Below are positions 1 through 8,233 of a stretch of DNA of 64,000 bases, piece by piece. This DNA comes from Dinoroseobacter sp. (GTDB lineage Bacteria; Pseudomonadota; Alphaproteobacteria; Rhodobacterales; Rhodobacteraceae). The notes under the pieces are model-generated. The model searched no databases and was not told the DNA's origin. It saw only the letters and a list, made by a program, of their open reading frames with translations. The stretch covers positions 186,001 to 250,000 of the forward strand of contig JAEPNN010000005.1 in assembly GCA_017643385.1 (NCBI GenBank), in the 5' to 3' direction. The position numbers and the translations under genes are program-made. Each line of letters opens with the position of its first letter. Position 1 is the first letter of the stretch.

Positions 1-645
1 CAAGCTGGAAACACGTGTTGCTGAAATACGACCTGCAAGCCGTTTCGGAGAGATACCCGCCCGGAATAAAGCTTCGCAGATATAGATGTTCCCAAGCCCT
101 GAAACGATTCTCTGGTCAAGTAAGGCAGACTTCACAGGCGTCCGCTTGCCGTAAAACGCGGCAATCAGATGCTCAGCATTAAACTGGTTTCCAAATGGTT
201 CCGGCCCAAGGACTGATAAAAGTTTGTGGGCATCGCGCGTTTCGGTCTTCATCAGGTCCATCGCTCCGAACCGTCTCGGATCGTTAAAGACGATCCGCAC
301 CCCCGAGGACAGATCCAGCACGACATGATCGTGTTTCTCGATAGCAGGATGCGCGTGAGCAAAGTCACCGATCTGCGCCCGATCTAACGATGGGTGATGA
401 ATTAGGATCCGCCCCGACATTCCCAGGTGAACGAGCAAAGTTTCTCCACTGTCCAATTCGATCAGTAGGTATTTGGATCGCCTTCCAACATGGGTCACAC
501 GCTGGCCTTCGAGGCGCGATTTCATATTCTTTGGGAACGGCCAACGCAGATCCGGGCGACGGATGTCTGCATGCGCAATGCGTTGATTGGTCAGGACCGG
601 TTCCAGTCCGCGACGTACCGTCTCGACTTCGGGCAGTTCAGGCAA
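1..645 (-). CDS. mutM: Formamidopyrimidine-DNA glycosylase, partial (C-terminus beyond window)
   Basis: Bifunctional glycosylase/AP lyase that removes 8-oxoguanine and other oxidised purines. 215 N-terminal residues are visible; the family is about 270-285, so the zinc-finger end lies outside. Visible are the N-terminal PELPEVET block, the GRRSKYL lysine loop and FNDPRRFG. The catalytic residue of this family is the N-terminal proline exposed after Met removal, so the start should be TTG at 645, which gives Met-Pro-Glu-Leu. That TTG has GGAG at 655-652, six bases upstream. An in-frame ATG at 657 would add MESP and bury the catalytic proline. Divergent from ubiE. Confidence 0.93.
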   Translation of the reverse strand, partial: MPELPEVETVRRGLEPVLTNQRIAHADIRRPDLRWPFPKNMKSRLEGQRVTHVGRRSKYLLIELDSGETLLVHLGMSGRILIHHPSLDRAQIGDFAHAHPAIEKHDHVVLDLSSGVRIVFNDPRRFGAMDLMKTETRDAHKLLSVLGPEPFGNQFNAEHLIAAFYGKRTPVKSALLDQRIVSGLGNIYICEALFRAGISPKRLAGRISATRVSSL

Positions 646-731
646 AGGGCTCTCCATGTTGTCGCGGTGCGTTGTATCACCCCAGACGGACCCTATAAGG
701 AAGGTTAGCATGGAAAAACGGCAAGGCCCCA

Positions 732-1484
732 ATGACCGAGAACTCTGATCAAACCACACATTTCGGTTTCAAAACGATTCCTGAGGCTGAAAAGGCGAGT
801 CGCGTCCGAGGCGTCTTCAGCTCGGTCGCCACGAAATATGACATTATGAACGATGTCATGTCCGGCGGCGTACACAGGGTCTGGAAAGACGCGATGATGG
901 ACTGGTTGTCGCCGCGCGACGGTCAACGACTGCTAGACGTGGCAGGTGGCACCGGAGACATCGCATTCCGTTTTCTAAAACGTGCACCAACTGCATCAGC
1001 TGTCGTTCTGGATCTGACCGAGGACATGCTGATTGAAGGTCGCAACCGGGCGGAGGCGGAAGATCGCGCCCATCAATTGGACTGGATGGTTGGTGACGCA
1101 ATGGCCTTACCATTCGAAGCCAACAGCTTTGATGTCTACACGATCAGCTTTGGTATTCGGAATGTCACACGGATCAACGACGCATTGACAGAAGCATACC
1201 GGGTGCTGAGACCCGGAGGACGGTTGATGGTTCTTGAATTTAGTCAATTGCCAAACCCGGCAATGCAATGGGCCTATGACAGGTATTCGTTTAATCTGAT
1301 ACCCAAAATGGGCCAAGTCATCGCCGGGGACAGCGAAAGCTATCAATATCTGGTTGAGTCCATTCGCAAGTTCCCAAACCAGGAACGATTTGCAACGATG
1401 ATCCGCGATGCAGGGTTTTCTCAGGTAAAATATCGCAATCTCACCTTCGGGGTTGCGGCCCTTCATTCTGGTTGGAAACTCTGA
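732..1484 (+). CDS. ubiE: Demethylubiquinol/demethylmenaquinol C-methyltransferase
   Basis: SAM-dependent methyltransferase of ubiquinone synthesis, 250 residues, the usual length. The N-terminus has the [18 protein letters not shown] block and the Class I SAM motif LDVAGGTGD at about residues 68-76. Further family blocks are [13 protein letters not shown] and [15 protein letters not shown]. The C-terminal [14 protein letters not shown] is typical of UbiE. AAGG lies five bases before the ATG. It is followed by ubiB with one intervening base, so the two are probably co-transcribed. Confidence 0.96.
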   Translation: MTENSDQTTHFGFKTIPEAEKASRVRGVFSSVATKYDIMNDVMSGGVHRVWKDAMMDWLSPRDGQRLLDVAGGTGDIAFRFLKRAPTASAVVLDLTEDMLIEGRNRAEAEDRAHQLDWMVGDAMALPFEANSFDVYTISFGIRNVTRINDALTEAYRVLRPGGRLMVLEFSQLPNPAMQWAYDRYSFNLIPKMGQVIAGDSESYQYLVESIRKFPNQERFATMIRDAGFSQVKYRNLTFGVAALHSGWKL

Positions 1485-1485
1485 C

Positions 1486-3009
1486 ATGCGTGGACCGCAC
1501 AATATCTGGCGGTTGATACGGACCGGCGCGACCTTTGAGCGGGCGGGCGCGATGCGCGTGGCTCTAAAGGCTTTCGACGCGCCCCCCGGTTTGCGCATTG
1601 CCGCGCGGATCCTTGGCTGGCCCTTTCAATGGCTGGGCGTGCGTGGGGACCCAAGCATGCCGCCTGTTACACGCGCCCTGACAGCGCTGGGACCAGCATA
1701 CATCAAGTTCGGTCAGATCATGTCCACGCGCCCAGACGTGGTGGGCGATGAACTGGCAGAGCAGTTGAAAGTTCTGCAAGATAAGCTGCCGCCCTTTTCA
1801 ACCGCTGAAGCCAAACGCGCTGTTCTCGCTGAACTCGGCATTCCTGCGGATGAGCTGTTTTCAGAATTTTCAGATGCGGTGGCTGCTGCATCAATTGCAC
1901 AGGTTCACAAAGCAACATTGGCAGATACCGGCGAAGTCGTGGCCGTCAAAGTGTTGCGCCCCGGGATCGAGCGCGCCTTTCAAAAGGACATCGATGCTTT
2001 CTATCTGATTGCGCGCTTTGTTGAGCTTCTCGCCCCCGGAGCCCGCCGATTGCGTCCTATGGATGTGATCCAGCACTTTGAAGGTGTTGTGAAAGGCGAA
2101 CTTGACCTGCGGCTCGAAGCCTCGGCAGCTGGCGAGTTTGCGGCCAATACGGCGCAAGATGATCAGTTTGAACTTCCTAAAGTAAAGTGGGATCTGTCCA
2201 GCCGTCGCGCGATGACCCTTGGCTGGATGGATGGAATATCGCTGTCCGAAGTTGATCGGATCCGAGCAGCGGGGATCGACACCGAAGATCTGGGCAACCG
2301 CGTGCTTCAAATATTTCTCAACCATGCGCTGCGCGACGGTTATTTTCATGCAGATATGCACCAAGGCAATTTGCGTGTCGGTCCATCCGGACAAATCATC
2401 GCTTTGGATTTCGGGATCATGGGGCGGATCGACGAATATACACGCCGTGTGTACGCCGAAATCCTGATTGGCTTTATTCGAAAGGACTACCGTCGAGTGG
2501 CGGAGGTTCATTTTGAAGCAGGCTACGTTCCTGCAGATCGCGACATTGATGAGTTTGCCCAAGCGTTACGTTCGGTTGGTGAGCCTATCTTCGGGATGGA
2601 TGCCTCCCGCATTTCAATGGCCCACTTGTTGGCTTATCTGTTCGAGGTCACGGAACGCTTCGGCATGGAAACCCGCACCGAACTTATTTTGCTGCAACGC
2701 ACGATGGTCGTTGTCGAAGGCGTCGCGCGGTCCCTCAATCCACACATAAATATCTGGAAAGTCGCTCAACCAGTCGTGGAACGCTACATTCGTCAGAATG
2801 TGGGTCCAGCCGCACTGCTGCGCGATCTGGCAGCAACCGCACGCGTTTTAACGAAGTTTGGTCCAAAACTTCCGATGTTGGCAGAGGCTGCATTAGCAAG
2901 GCAGCTTCACAATGATGTAGCACCTACACCACGGTCTCATGCCTGGGTTTGGGCGACTTTAGGCGCCGCTTTCGGGGTCCTAGTCACATTGATCGCCACA
3001 GGTTTCTAA
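1486..3009 (+). CDS. ubiB: UbiB/ABC1 atypical kinase of ubiquinone biosynthesis
   Basis: Membrane-associated atypical protein-kinase-like ATPase that supports coenzyme Q synthesis. It has 507 residues from the ATG one base after the ubiE stop; a longer in-frame start at 1453 would lie inside ubiE. Motifs: KFGQIMSTRPD (KxGQ), the alanine-rich loop AAASIAQVHKA in place of a glycine-rich P-loop, VAVKVLRPGI, HADMHQGN (catalytic loop) and ALDFGIMG (DFG). The C-terminal segment AWVWATLGAAFGVLVTLIA is hydrophobic and fits the family's terminal membrane helices. The stop overlaps the convergent flgD stop by four bases. Confidence 0.95.
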   Translation: MRGPHNIWRLIRTGATFERAGAMRVALKAFDAPPGLRIAARILGWPFQWLGVRGDPSMPPVTRALTALGPAYIKFGQIMSTRPDVVGDELAEQLKVLQDKLPPFSTAEAKRAVLAELGIPADELFSEFSDAVAAASIAQVHKATLADTGEVVAVKVLRPGIERAFQKDIDAFYLIARFVELLAPGARRLRPMDVIQHFEGVVKGELDLRLEASAAGEFAANTAQDDQFELPKVKWDLSSRRAMTLGWMDGISLSEVDRIRAAGIDTEDLGNRVLQIFLNHALRDGYFHADMHQGNLRVGPSGQIIALDFGIMGRIDEYTRRVYAEILIGFIRKDYRRVAEVHFEAGYVPADRDIDEFAQALRSVGEPIFGMDASRISMAHLLAYLFEVTERFGMETRTELILLQRTMVVVEGVARSLNPHINIWKVAQPVVERYIRQNVGPAALLRDLAATARVLTKFGPKLPMLAEAALARQLHNDVAPTPRSHAWVWATLGAAFGVLVTLIATGF

Positions 3010-3677
3010 GGCGCTTCAGGTGTCCGCAGCGCGGTAATGGATTGCGCAGATTGTTCGATGTCACCTTGTAGTATCAACCCGATTTCACCGCCATCGGTCC
3101 GAACCTCTTTGATCATGGAAAAAGCTTCCACGGCCTGCATGTCAAGGAGAGCGCCCCCAGCAAATGGCTGCGCAACAAATTGGTACGTTCCATCAGGTAG
3201 TGGTGCGCCAGCGTCATCAACGCCTGCCCAAGTAATCTCCTGACTGCCAGGGTTGAAATCCAAACGCTGAATGACCTTCCCAGAGCCATCGCTTACGATC
3301 AGCTCAGCACGGTCTGCCGTATTTGGGACTGCCGGAAATAGGGTGAGGGGTGAACCTTCAAATCGCACTGGCGCGCTACTGCGTGCCTCCATCCCGACCC
3401 ATCCAGCAAGTTGACCCAAGTTCATGACGTCTATCTGTGTCCCGAGCCCGGAAAGCAAATCGTTGGTTTTGACCTGCTGCTCCACCCCTGAGAATGTCGC
3501 GAGTTGAACCGCAAAATCGGAACTTTCCATCGGGTTTAATGGATCCTGATTCTGCATCTGTGTTGTCAGCATGACAAGAAATGTCTCGAAGTCAGACGAA
3601 AGTCCCGACGACGACTTTGTCGCAGATCTAGCAGTATTTGGCGCGGCTATGGCCGAGGTAACAGCATCCATTTTCAA
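3006..3677 (-). CDS. flgD: Flagellar hook capping/scaffold protein FlgD
   Basis: Caps the growing hook so that FlgE subunits assemble; exported and later discarded. 223 residues. The N-terminal signature is present: FETFLVMLTTQMQNQDPLNPMESSDFAVQLATFSGVEQQVKTNDLL, with the conserved QDPLxPM core near residues 44-50. A FlgD-type Ig/tudor region with PDGTYQF follows. Its ATG overlaps the fliK stop (ATGA); ATG at 3671 is an alternative start. Forms a two-gene minus-strand unit with fliK. Confidence 0.94.
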   Translation of the reverse strand: MKMDAVTSAIAAPNTARSATKSSSGLSSDFETFLVMLTTQMQNQDPLNPMESSDFAVQLATFSGVEQQVKTNDLLSGLGTQIDVMNLGQLAGWVGMEARSSAPVRFEGSPLTLFPAVPNTADRAELIVSDGSGKVIQRLDFNPGSQEITWAGVDDAGAPLPDGTYQFVAQPFAGGALLDMQAVEAFSMIKEVRTDGGEIGLILQGDIEQSAQSITALRTPEAP

Positions 3678-5158
3678 ACTCGCATATCAAGGCCGGAACG
3701 AACGCTCTTTGAGGTCTGCAACAGGCGTTCTGCTTCTGGGATATCATCCACTTCCGGCGCCTCTGTATGAATACTTGGCTGTTCAGCACCCGGCCCGGCG
3801 TTGCCTTGATGAGCGGAACCTTCAAGAGAGAGGTCCGCCAACGAAATCGCCACATTGGACCAGCCTGCATCCTTTAAATCTCGCCGAAGCATCTCTAGAT
3901 TTCTTTGAATAAGTTCCAACGTTTCCGTACGTTCAGCTGAGATATACACCAGTCCACCGCTTTCTGCCGGTGAAACCACCATTCGCAACTTTCCGAGCTC
4001 TTTAGGGTTCAGTGTTAATTCAACTGAACCGCCTGTTTTCGTAAGCGCACTAGCTGAATCAACAATCTGGCGCATGATTTGCGCGCTTGCTGCCTGTGCG
4101 CTTGAGGCGCTGGCTTGAACGACTGAAGTTGATTGTAGTGAACCACGCTCGGCAGGCAGAGTTTGGCTAGTAAATTCAGGAGCCTCACTCAAAAAGACAT
4201 CTTGATCCAAATGATAGGATTTTGAGTTTGTGCCTGCGTTGGGAGGTGTCAAGCTCGGCGGAAGAACTGTCTGCGACGAGTATGCAGCACCTGATACCCG
4301 ACCCACAGTCTTGCTTTCCGTATTTGCCGCTGTGTCATAAGCACCTGAACTGACACCTGGAGCAAACATTCCGGAAAGCTTGCCCAGTTTCGGTGGAACT
4401 TTGGATTGCTCAATGACCGCAAGTAATTGCTTTCCGGTTCCCCCAAGGCTTTGTGTTTGTTGCAATGTCGTTTCTTGGACGGGTGAGCTTTTCAAACCCT
4501 CAAACGGGATAGAATTAGAAGGAACCTCTCGTTTATCTGGAAATCTAGCGCGGAACGGGACTGGATTAATACTATCTCCAACTATTGCCTCAGAGCCTGC
4601 ATTTTTTGCGAAAGTTGGCGATGACATCCCCAATCGCACCTTCCGAAACAAGGACTGATCCTCGACTACATCGGGTGTTGTCGCAATTCGAGCACTGCCT
4701 TTTGAACCCGCGGAATCAATCTGACTGCCCTCTCGGGCTTTATCCTGATCGGATGCAGAACCGCGCTGGCTTGCAGCCTTCATTGAAAGCTCTGGAGAAT
4801 TCAAATTATACCCCGGCTCAACTGAAACACGCTTAGAATATGACGGCATCGGCAGTGATACCTGCCAAGTCGCTTCTGGCGTTTCATGATCTGCAAGTGC
4901 GTCACCGGTATCGACACTGGAGGAATGGGCTTCCTCAGCATTCGATTTCAGATCAGATGTTCCGTCTTCCTTGCTTGCCATGTCTTTGCCTGAAGCTTTC
5001 TGAGCAATGAAGCGATCAAATGTGGCACCTTCCAAATCGCGATCAGAATCCGGGCGAACGCTTCCGCGCTTCAGGCTACTCACAACATCCTGACTGAAGC
5101 TTGGTGACGCCTGAGAGACAGGTAGACTTGCTGTGCCTGTGATCGATTGACCCTGCAT
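3674..5158 (-). CDS. fliK: Flagellar hook-length control protein FliK
   Basis: Secreted molecular ruler that ends hook growth and switches export specificity through FlhB. About 494 residues. Most of the protein is low-complexity and rich in Ser, Gln and Ala. The recognisable part is the C-terminal Flg_hook domain containing VELTLNPKELGKLRMVVS followed by LELIQRNLEMLRRDLKDAGW, close to the end. The ATG at 5158 is preferred because GAAGAG lies six bases upstream; a GTG at 5182 would add eight residues. Divergent from flgJ. Confidence 0.87.
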   Translation of the reverse strand: MQGQSITGTASLPVSQASPSFSQDVVSSLKRGSVRPDSDRDLEGATFDRFIAQKASGKDMASKEDGTSDLKSNAEEAHSSSVDTGDALADHETPEATWQVSLPMPSYSKRVSVEPGYNLNSPELSMKAASQRGSASDQDKAREGSQIDSAGSKGSARIATTPDVVEDQSLFRKVRLGMSSPTFAKNAGSEAIVGDSINPVPFRARFPDKREVPSNSIPFEGLKSSPVQETTLQQTQSLGGTGKQLLAVIEQSKVPPKLGKLSGMFAPGVSSGAYDTAANTESKTVGRVSGAAYSSQTVLPPSLTPPNAGTNSKSYHLDQDVFLSEAPEFTSQTLPAERGSLQSTSVVQASASSAQAASAQIMRQIVDSASALTKTGGSVELTLNPKELGKLRMVVSPAESGGLVYISAERTETLELIQRNLEMLRRDLKDAGWSNVAISLADLSLEGSAHQGNAGPGAEQPSIHTEAPEVDDIPEAERLLQTSKSVRSGLDMRV

Positions 5159-5203
5159 ACGAAACTCTTCGTGGAAGACCACAGAGGCATACGACAGAAG
5201 ACG

Positions 5204-5218
5204 TTACGGATTGTTTAC
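5204..5218. promoter_or_regulatory. Weak CtrA-like direct repeat between fliK and flgJ
   Basis: TTAC-N7-TTAC in the divergent fliK/flgJ gap. Spacing is that of a CtrA site (TTAA-N7-TTAA) but with two mismatches, one per half. On its own it is weak; it is listed because better matches occur in other flagellar promoter regions of this window. Confidence 0.25.
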
Positions 5219-5266
5219 CACCAACACGTTTAATGGTGAAAATTTGATCTTGAGGCATTCACCAGC

Positions 5267-5539
5267 ATGCAAACACATTTGAACCTGCTAACTGCCACGT
5301 CGCAGAACACCAGAAATTCTCCTGAAAGAGAAATTGCAGAGAAACTTGAAAGCCATTTTCTGGCTGAGCTTCTCAAATCCAGCGGTGTTGGAGATGCGCC
5401 ATCTGAGTTCGGTGGGGGAGAGGGTGAAGAGCAATTCGGTACGTTCTTACGCCGCGCATATGCAGACGAGATGAGTAAGGCCGGAGGGATTGGTTTGTCG
5501 GAACAGATTGCCCGCGCTTTGATTGCCGCAGAACAATGA
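5267..5539 (+). CDS. flgJ: Rod-binding protein FlgJ (N-terminal domain only)
   Basis: Rod assembly protein of 90 residues. It corresponds only to the N-terminal rod-binding domain of enteric FlgJ (about 313 residues): EKLESHFLAELLKSSG, then GEGEEQFGTFLRRAYADEMSK and GGIGLSEQIARAL. The muramidase half is absent, as in other alphaproteobacteria; the SltF-type gene at 19616-20365 probably supplies that activity. Its last four bases overlap the next gene (ATGA), so the two are likely translationally coupled. Confidence 0.85.
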   Translation: MQTHLNLLTATSQNTRNSPEREIAEKLESHFLAELLKSSGVGDAPSEFGGGEGEEQFGTFLRRAYADEMSKAGGIGLSEQIARALIAAEQ

Positions 5540-5877
5540 GTGCGACGTCTTTTGGTCCCCTGTATGAGTTGTTGATGGAAGAACGTGAGTTATTACTCGC
5601 AGGGAAGCTGAACGAGATTGCTGAGCTAGCAGAGACCAAATCCAGACTTCTGGAGAAACTTGGCACAAGTACAAGTGCAGATTTTCTTTCGTTAAAAGGC
5701 ATCTCCGATCTGGCAAAGGCAAATTCAAGGCTTTTCGAAGCGGCTTCAGCCGGGTTACGCGACGCGCGCAAACGCCTGCGCGGCGGTCAAGGTGGTACTG
5801 GGTTCAGAACATACAGTGGGAATGGACAGGTTTCGCAAAGCATGGAACATATTCCTTTCTTAGAGAGAAGCCTCTGA
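5536..5877 (+). CDS. flgN: FlgN-like flagellar export chaperone
   Basis: Small helical protein of 113 residues. An N-terminal helical hairpin (LYELLMEERELLLAGKLNEIAELAETKSRLLEKL) is typical of FlgN chaperones, which hold hook-filament junction proteins FlgK and FlgL before export. A basic stretch with DARKRLRGG and a short TYSGNGQVS tail follow. Coupled to flgJ by an ATGA overlap and followed by flagellin. Assignment rests on size, helix pattern and position; sequence conservation in this family is low. Confidence 0.7.
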   Translation: MSATSFGPLYELLMEERELLLAGKLNEIAELAETKSRLLEKLGTSTSADFLSLKGISDLAKANSRLFEAASAGLRDARKRLRGGQGGTGFRTYSGNGQVSQSMEHIPFLERSL

Positions 5878-5924
5878 AGTTATTATTAATTTGATTTGAT
5901 TTCACCCAAACTTGTTCGACGCCG

Positions 5925-5939
5925 TTAGGACCCCATTAG
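5925..5939. promoter_or_regulatory. Weak CtrA-like direct repeat upstream of flagellin
   Basis: TTAG-N7-TTAG, two identical half-sites eleven bases apart, about 160 bases before fliC. Each half differs from TTAA at its last base. Low confidence alone. The rest of the 219-base gap holds two hairpins (listed separately), and I see no clear sigma-28 or sigma-54 promoter. Confidence 0.25.
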
Positions 5940-6026
5940 GAACCGGGTGCGAATGTTTCCTCACATCGAAATGCGATGCACCCAAAACATCTGTGTGGCG
6001 GGGCCCGTCAGAACGACGTCGCAGGC

Positions 6027-6043
6027 CTTGTCTGTTTGACAAG
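6027..6043 (+). other. Upstream hairpin in fliC leader
   Basis: Perfect inverted repeat CTTGTC-TGTTT-GACAAG (six-base stem, five-base loop) in the predicted 5' leader of flagellin mRNA. No U-tract follows, so it is not an obvious terminator. It may be part of a structured leader together with the second hairpin 15 bases downstream. Confidence 0.55.
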
Positions 6044-6058
6044 ACCAAAAAGGGTATC

Positions 6059-6077
6059 GCGGTGCGAAAAGCACCGC
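6059..6077 (+). promoter_or_regulatory. Leader hairpin just upstream of the fliC ribosome binding site
   Basis: Perfect inverted repeat GCGGTGC-GAAAA-GCACCGC, a seven-base stem with a five-base loop, ending eight bases before the AAGGAA at 6085-6090. In Caulobacter, FlbT acts on the 5' leader of flagellin mRNA to control its translation and stability. flbT lies three genes downstream here, so this hairpin is a plausible target. The structure is seen; the role is inferred. Confidence 0.6.
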
Positions 6078-6096
6078 TCGAGCGAAGGAAAAACGC

Positions 6097-7389
6097 ATGT
6101 CGTCTATTCTGACCAACAACAGCGCAATGGTCGCGCTACAAACCTTGAAATCCATCAATACAAACCTTGAAAAAACCCAGGCGGAGATTGCGACGGGTAA
6201 GTCGATCGGGTCTTCAAAGGACAGCTCTGCAATCTGGGCCATCTCGAAGGTCATGGAAGCGGACGTCAAAGGGTTCACGGCAATCTCGGAAAGTCTGTCA
6301 TTGGGAGAGTCGACCGTTGCAGTCGCACGGAAGGCCTCTGAAACAGTCACGTCGCTGCTCACGGAAATCAAAGGAAAGGTCGTTGCTGCACAGCAAGACA
6401 ATGTCGATCGCTCAAAGATCCAGACAGAAATCACAGCGCTAAGCGACCAGATCAATTCGGTCGTAGATGCGGCACAGTTTAATGGCCTGAACCTGCTTGA
6501 CGGCTCCGTGACAGGTACGAATGCCAATAGTCAGATTGGCGTGAACGTTCTGGCGTCTCTAAACCGCGACTCAAATGGTTCAGTATCATCCACTCAGATT
6601 GGGGTCGATGCTCAGAACCTGTCCAGAACCGGCGGAACGACCTTGGGTGCCGCGGCAGTCGCGGTTGGTGTCGATACCGGCACAGCAGGTGTCATAGATC
6701 AATTCAATGGCGCGGGCACTACCGACGAAATTGAACTCGACACCTTTCAGTTCCTTGATGCTTCAGGCGGCGCGACAAACGGTACAGCACTTCGCTCAAC
6801 CACGGCTGGCCTTGATTCAACTCTGACCACTGGCTTGATGGTCGGCGACCAGGTCAACCTCACCGTTGGAAACGTTACCGGACAATATGTTATCCAAGAA
6901 GGTGATACAGATGCGTCGATCGCGTCGGGGCTCAAAAATGGGCTGAACAGCGAAGGTCTTAATTCGGACGACTTCACGCTTGATATTTCTACTGACGGCG
7001 TCTTGAAAATCTCTAATAATACCAATTCCGACGTTGCTTATTCAGTAAGCGCAACGCGTGGTTCAGGGGGCTTGTCAGGATTGTCAAGCTTGAGCGTCTT
7101 GACTTCAAATGATGCGTCAAACGCTCTGACAAATATTGAGTCAATGATTCAGACGGCGGTAGACGCGTCAGCATCTTTTGGCTCGGCTCAGGCCCGCATT
7201 GAGATTCAGGCGGATTTTGTATCCGACCTGAGTGATGCGCTGAAGTCAGGTATCGGATCACTGGTTGACGCTGATATGGAAGAAGCGTCGGCGCGCCTGC
7301 AAGCACTACAGGTGCAACAACAGCTGGGTATCCAAGCACTGTCAATTGCCAACCAAGCGCCGCAGAGTGTCCTGTCGCTCTTCCGGTAA
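6097..7389 (+). CDS. fliC: Flagellin
   Basis: Filament subunit of 430 residues with the two conserved ends that pack into the D0/D1 core. The N-terminal part is MSSILTNNSAMVALQTLK...QAEIATGKSIGSSKDSSAIWAIS. The C-terminal part is SGIGSLVDADMEEASARLQALQVQQ then LGIQALSIANQAPQSVLSLFR. The central region is rich in Gly, Ser, Thr, Asp and Asn, as expected for the surface-exposed variable domain. AAGGAA is seven bases before the ATG. The structured leader and the flanking flaF and flbT suggest post-transcriptional control. No FliD or FliS was found nearby. Confidence 0.95.
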   Translation: MSSILTNNSAMVALQTLKSINTNLEKTQAEIATGKSIGSSKDSSAIWAISKVMEADVKGFTAISESLSLGESTVAVARKASETVTSLLTEIKGKVVAAQQDNVDRSKIQTEITALSDQINSVVDAAQFNGLNLLDGSVTGTNANSQIGVNVLASLNRDSNGSVSSTQIGVDAQNLSRTGGTTLGAAAVAVGVDTGTAGVIDQFNGAGTTDEIELDTFQFLDASGGATNGTALRSTTAGLDSTLTTGLMVGDQVNLTVGNVTGQYVIQEGDTDASIASGLKNGLNSEGLNSDDFTLDISTDGVLKISNNTNSDVAYSVSATRGSGGLSGLSSLSVLTSNDASNALTNIESMIQTAVDASASFGSAQARIEIQADFVSDLSDALKSGIGSLVDADMEEASARLQALQVQQQLGIQALSIANQAPQSVLSLFR

Positions 7390-7400
7390 GCAAAATCCAC

Positions 7401-7422
7401 GGTCCGGGGATCGCCCCGGACC
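7401..7422 (+). terminator. Strong hairpin after flagellin
   Basis: Perfect inverted repeat GGTCCGGGG-ATCG-CCCCGGACC: nine-base GC-rich stem with a four-base loop, starting 12 bases after the fliC stop. There is no U-tract, so it may be a partial terminator or a 3' stabilising structure that raises flagellin mRNA above flaF-flbT. Confidence 0.6.
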
Positions 7423-7457
7423 CCGCTGAGCAGAAATTCCTGATAAAAGGGCCCTAA

Positions 7458-7832
7458 ATGACCGCCTCGAACACTGCGCGAGCCGCTTACACCCGACCTG
7501 AACTCACAACAAAAACACCCCGAGCAACCGAATACGAATTACTCGCACGGGCAACTCGCAATTTGATTGCCTCATACTCTAACCACGAAAACAATTTCCA
7601 AGCTTTTGCCGATGCGTTGCACACCAATCGCGTCCTTTGGAACAATCTCGCAGGTTTCGTCGCGGATGAAGAAAACGCGTTACCCGAACAGCTCAGGGCA
7701 CAGATCTTTTATCTTGCCGAGTTCACGACGCATCAAACGCGAAAAATCCTAACAGGGGAGGCGGGTGCCCAAGCGCTTATTGATGTGAACTCATCGGTGA
7801 TGGAGGGCTTAAGTACGGGGGTGAAAGCATAA
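7458..7832 (+). CDS. flaF: Flagellin biosynthesis regulator FlaF
   Basis: 124-residue FlaF family protein, specific to alphaproteobacterial flagella. In Caulobacter and Brucella, FlaF promotes flagellin translation or secretion and opposes FlbT. Recognised from YELLARATRNLIA, FADALHTNRVLWNNLAGFVADEENALPEQLRAQIFYLAEFTTHQTRKIL and the C-terminal LIDVNSSVMEGL. Its last base is the first base of the flbT ATG (TAATG). Confidence 0.92.
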   Translation: MTASNTARAAYTRPELTTKTPRATEYELLARATRNLIASYSNHENNFQAFADALHTNRVLWNNLAGFVADEENALPEQLRAQIFYLAEFTTHQTRKILTGEAGAQALIDVNSSVMEGLSTGVKA

Positions 7833-8233
7833 TGACCGGTCTCGTTCTTAAACTTGCGCCCGGCGAACGCGTTCTGGTCAACGGGGCAGTAATATTGAAT
7901 GGTGAGCGCAGGGCTCGCTTCAGCATTCTGACCCCCAACGCCAACGTACTGAGACTCCGTGATGCGCTTCATCCAGATGAAGCTAAAACACCAGTCAAAC
8001 GCGTCTGTTATGTCGCCCAGCTTATACTATCCGGAGACGCGCCAACTGATGAAGGTTCAAAGCAGCTTCTTCTTGGAATTGAGCAGCTGAGCCAGGTTTT
8101 TCGCGATCCTGACAGTCGAGCGCTGCTCGCTGACGCTACAAGATGGGTCTCGGCAGGCAACGTGTATCAAGCGCTCAAATCACTTCGGTCGTTGCTTCCC
8201 AGAGAAGAACGCCTGATGGCTGCATCTTCTTGA
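7832..8233 (+). CDS. flbT: Flagellin translation repressor FlbT
   Basis: 133-residue FlbT. The family represses flagellin synthesis by acting on the flagellin mRNA leader until hook assembly finishes. Family blocks: LVLKLAPGERVLVNGAVILN, RARFSILTPNANVLRLRDAL, AKTPVKRVCYVAQLILSGD and a C-terminal helical part with VYQALKSLRSLLPRE. Coupled to flaF (TAATG) and to the next gene, whose TTG overlaps this stop. The hairpin at 6059-6077 is a candidate RNA target. Confidence 0.92.
   Translation: MTGLVLKLAPGERVLVNGAVILNGERRARFSILTPNANVLRLRDALHPDEAKTPVKRVCYVAQLILSGDAPTDEGSKQLLLGIEQLSQVFRDPDSRALLADATRWVSAGNVYQALKSLRSLLPREERLMAASS

Noticed and set aside
1891-2562. Antisense frame of 223 codons within ubiB
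   Set aside because: It is opposite the strongly conserved kinase core of ubiB and has no recognisable domain, so it is a coding shadow.
8143-8229. Upstream extension of the DUF1217 gene
   Set aside because: It lies within flbT in another frame and encodes sequence unlike the family; TTG 8230 gives the expected N-terminus.
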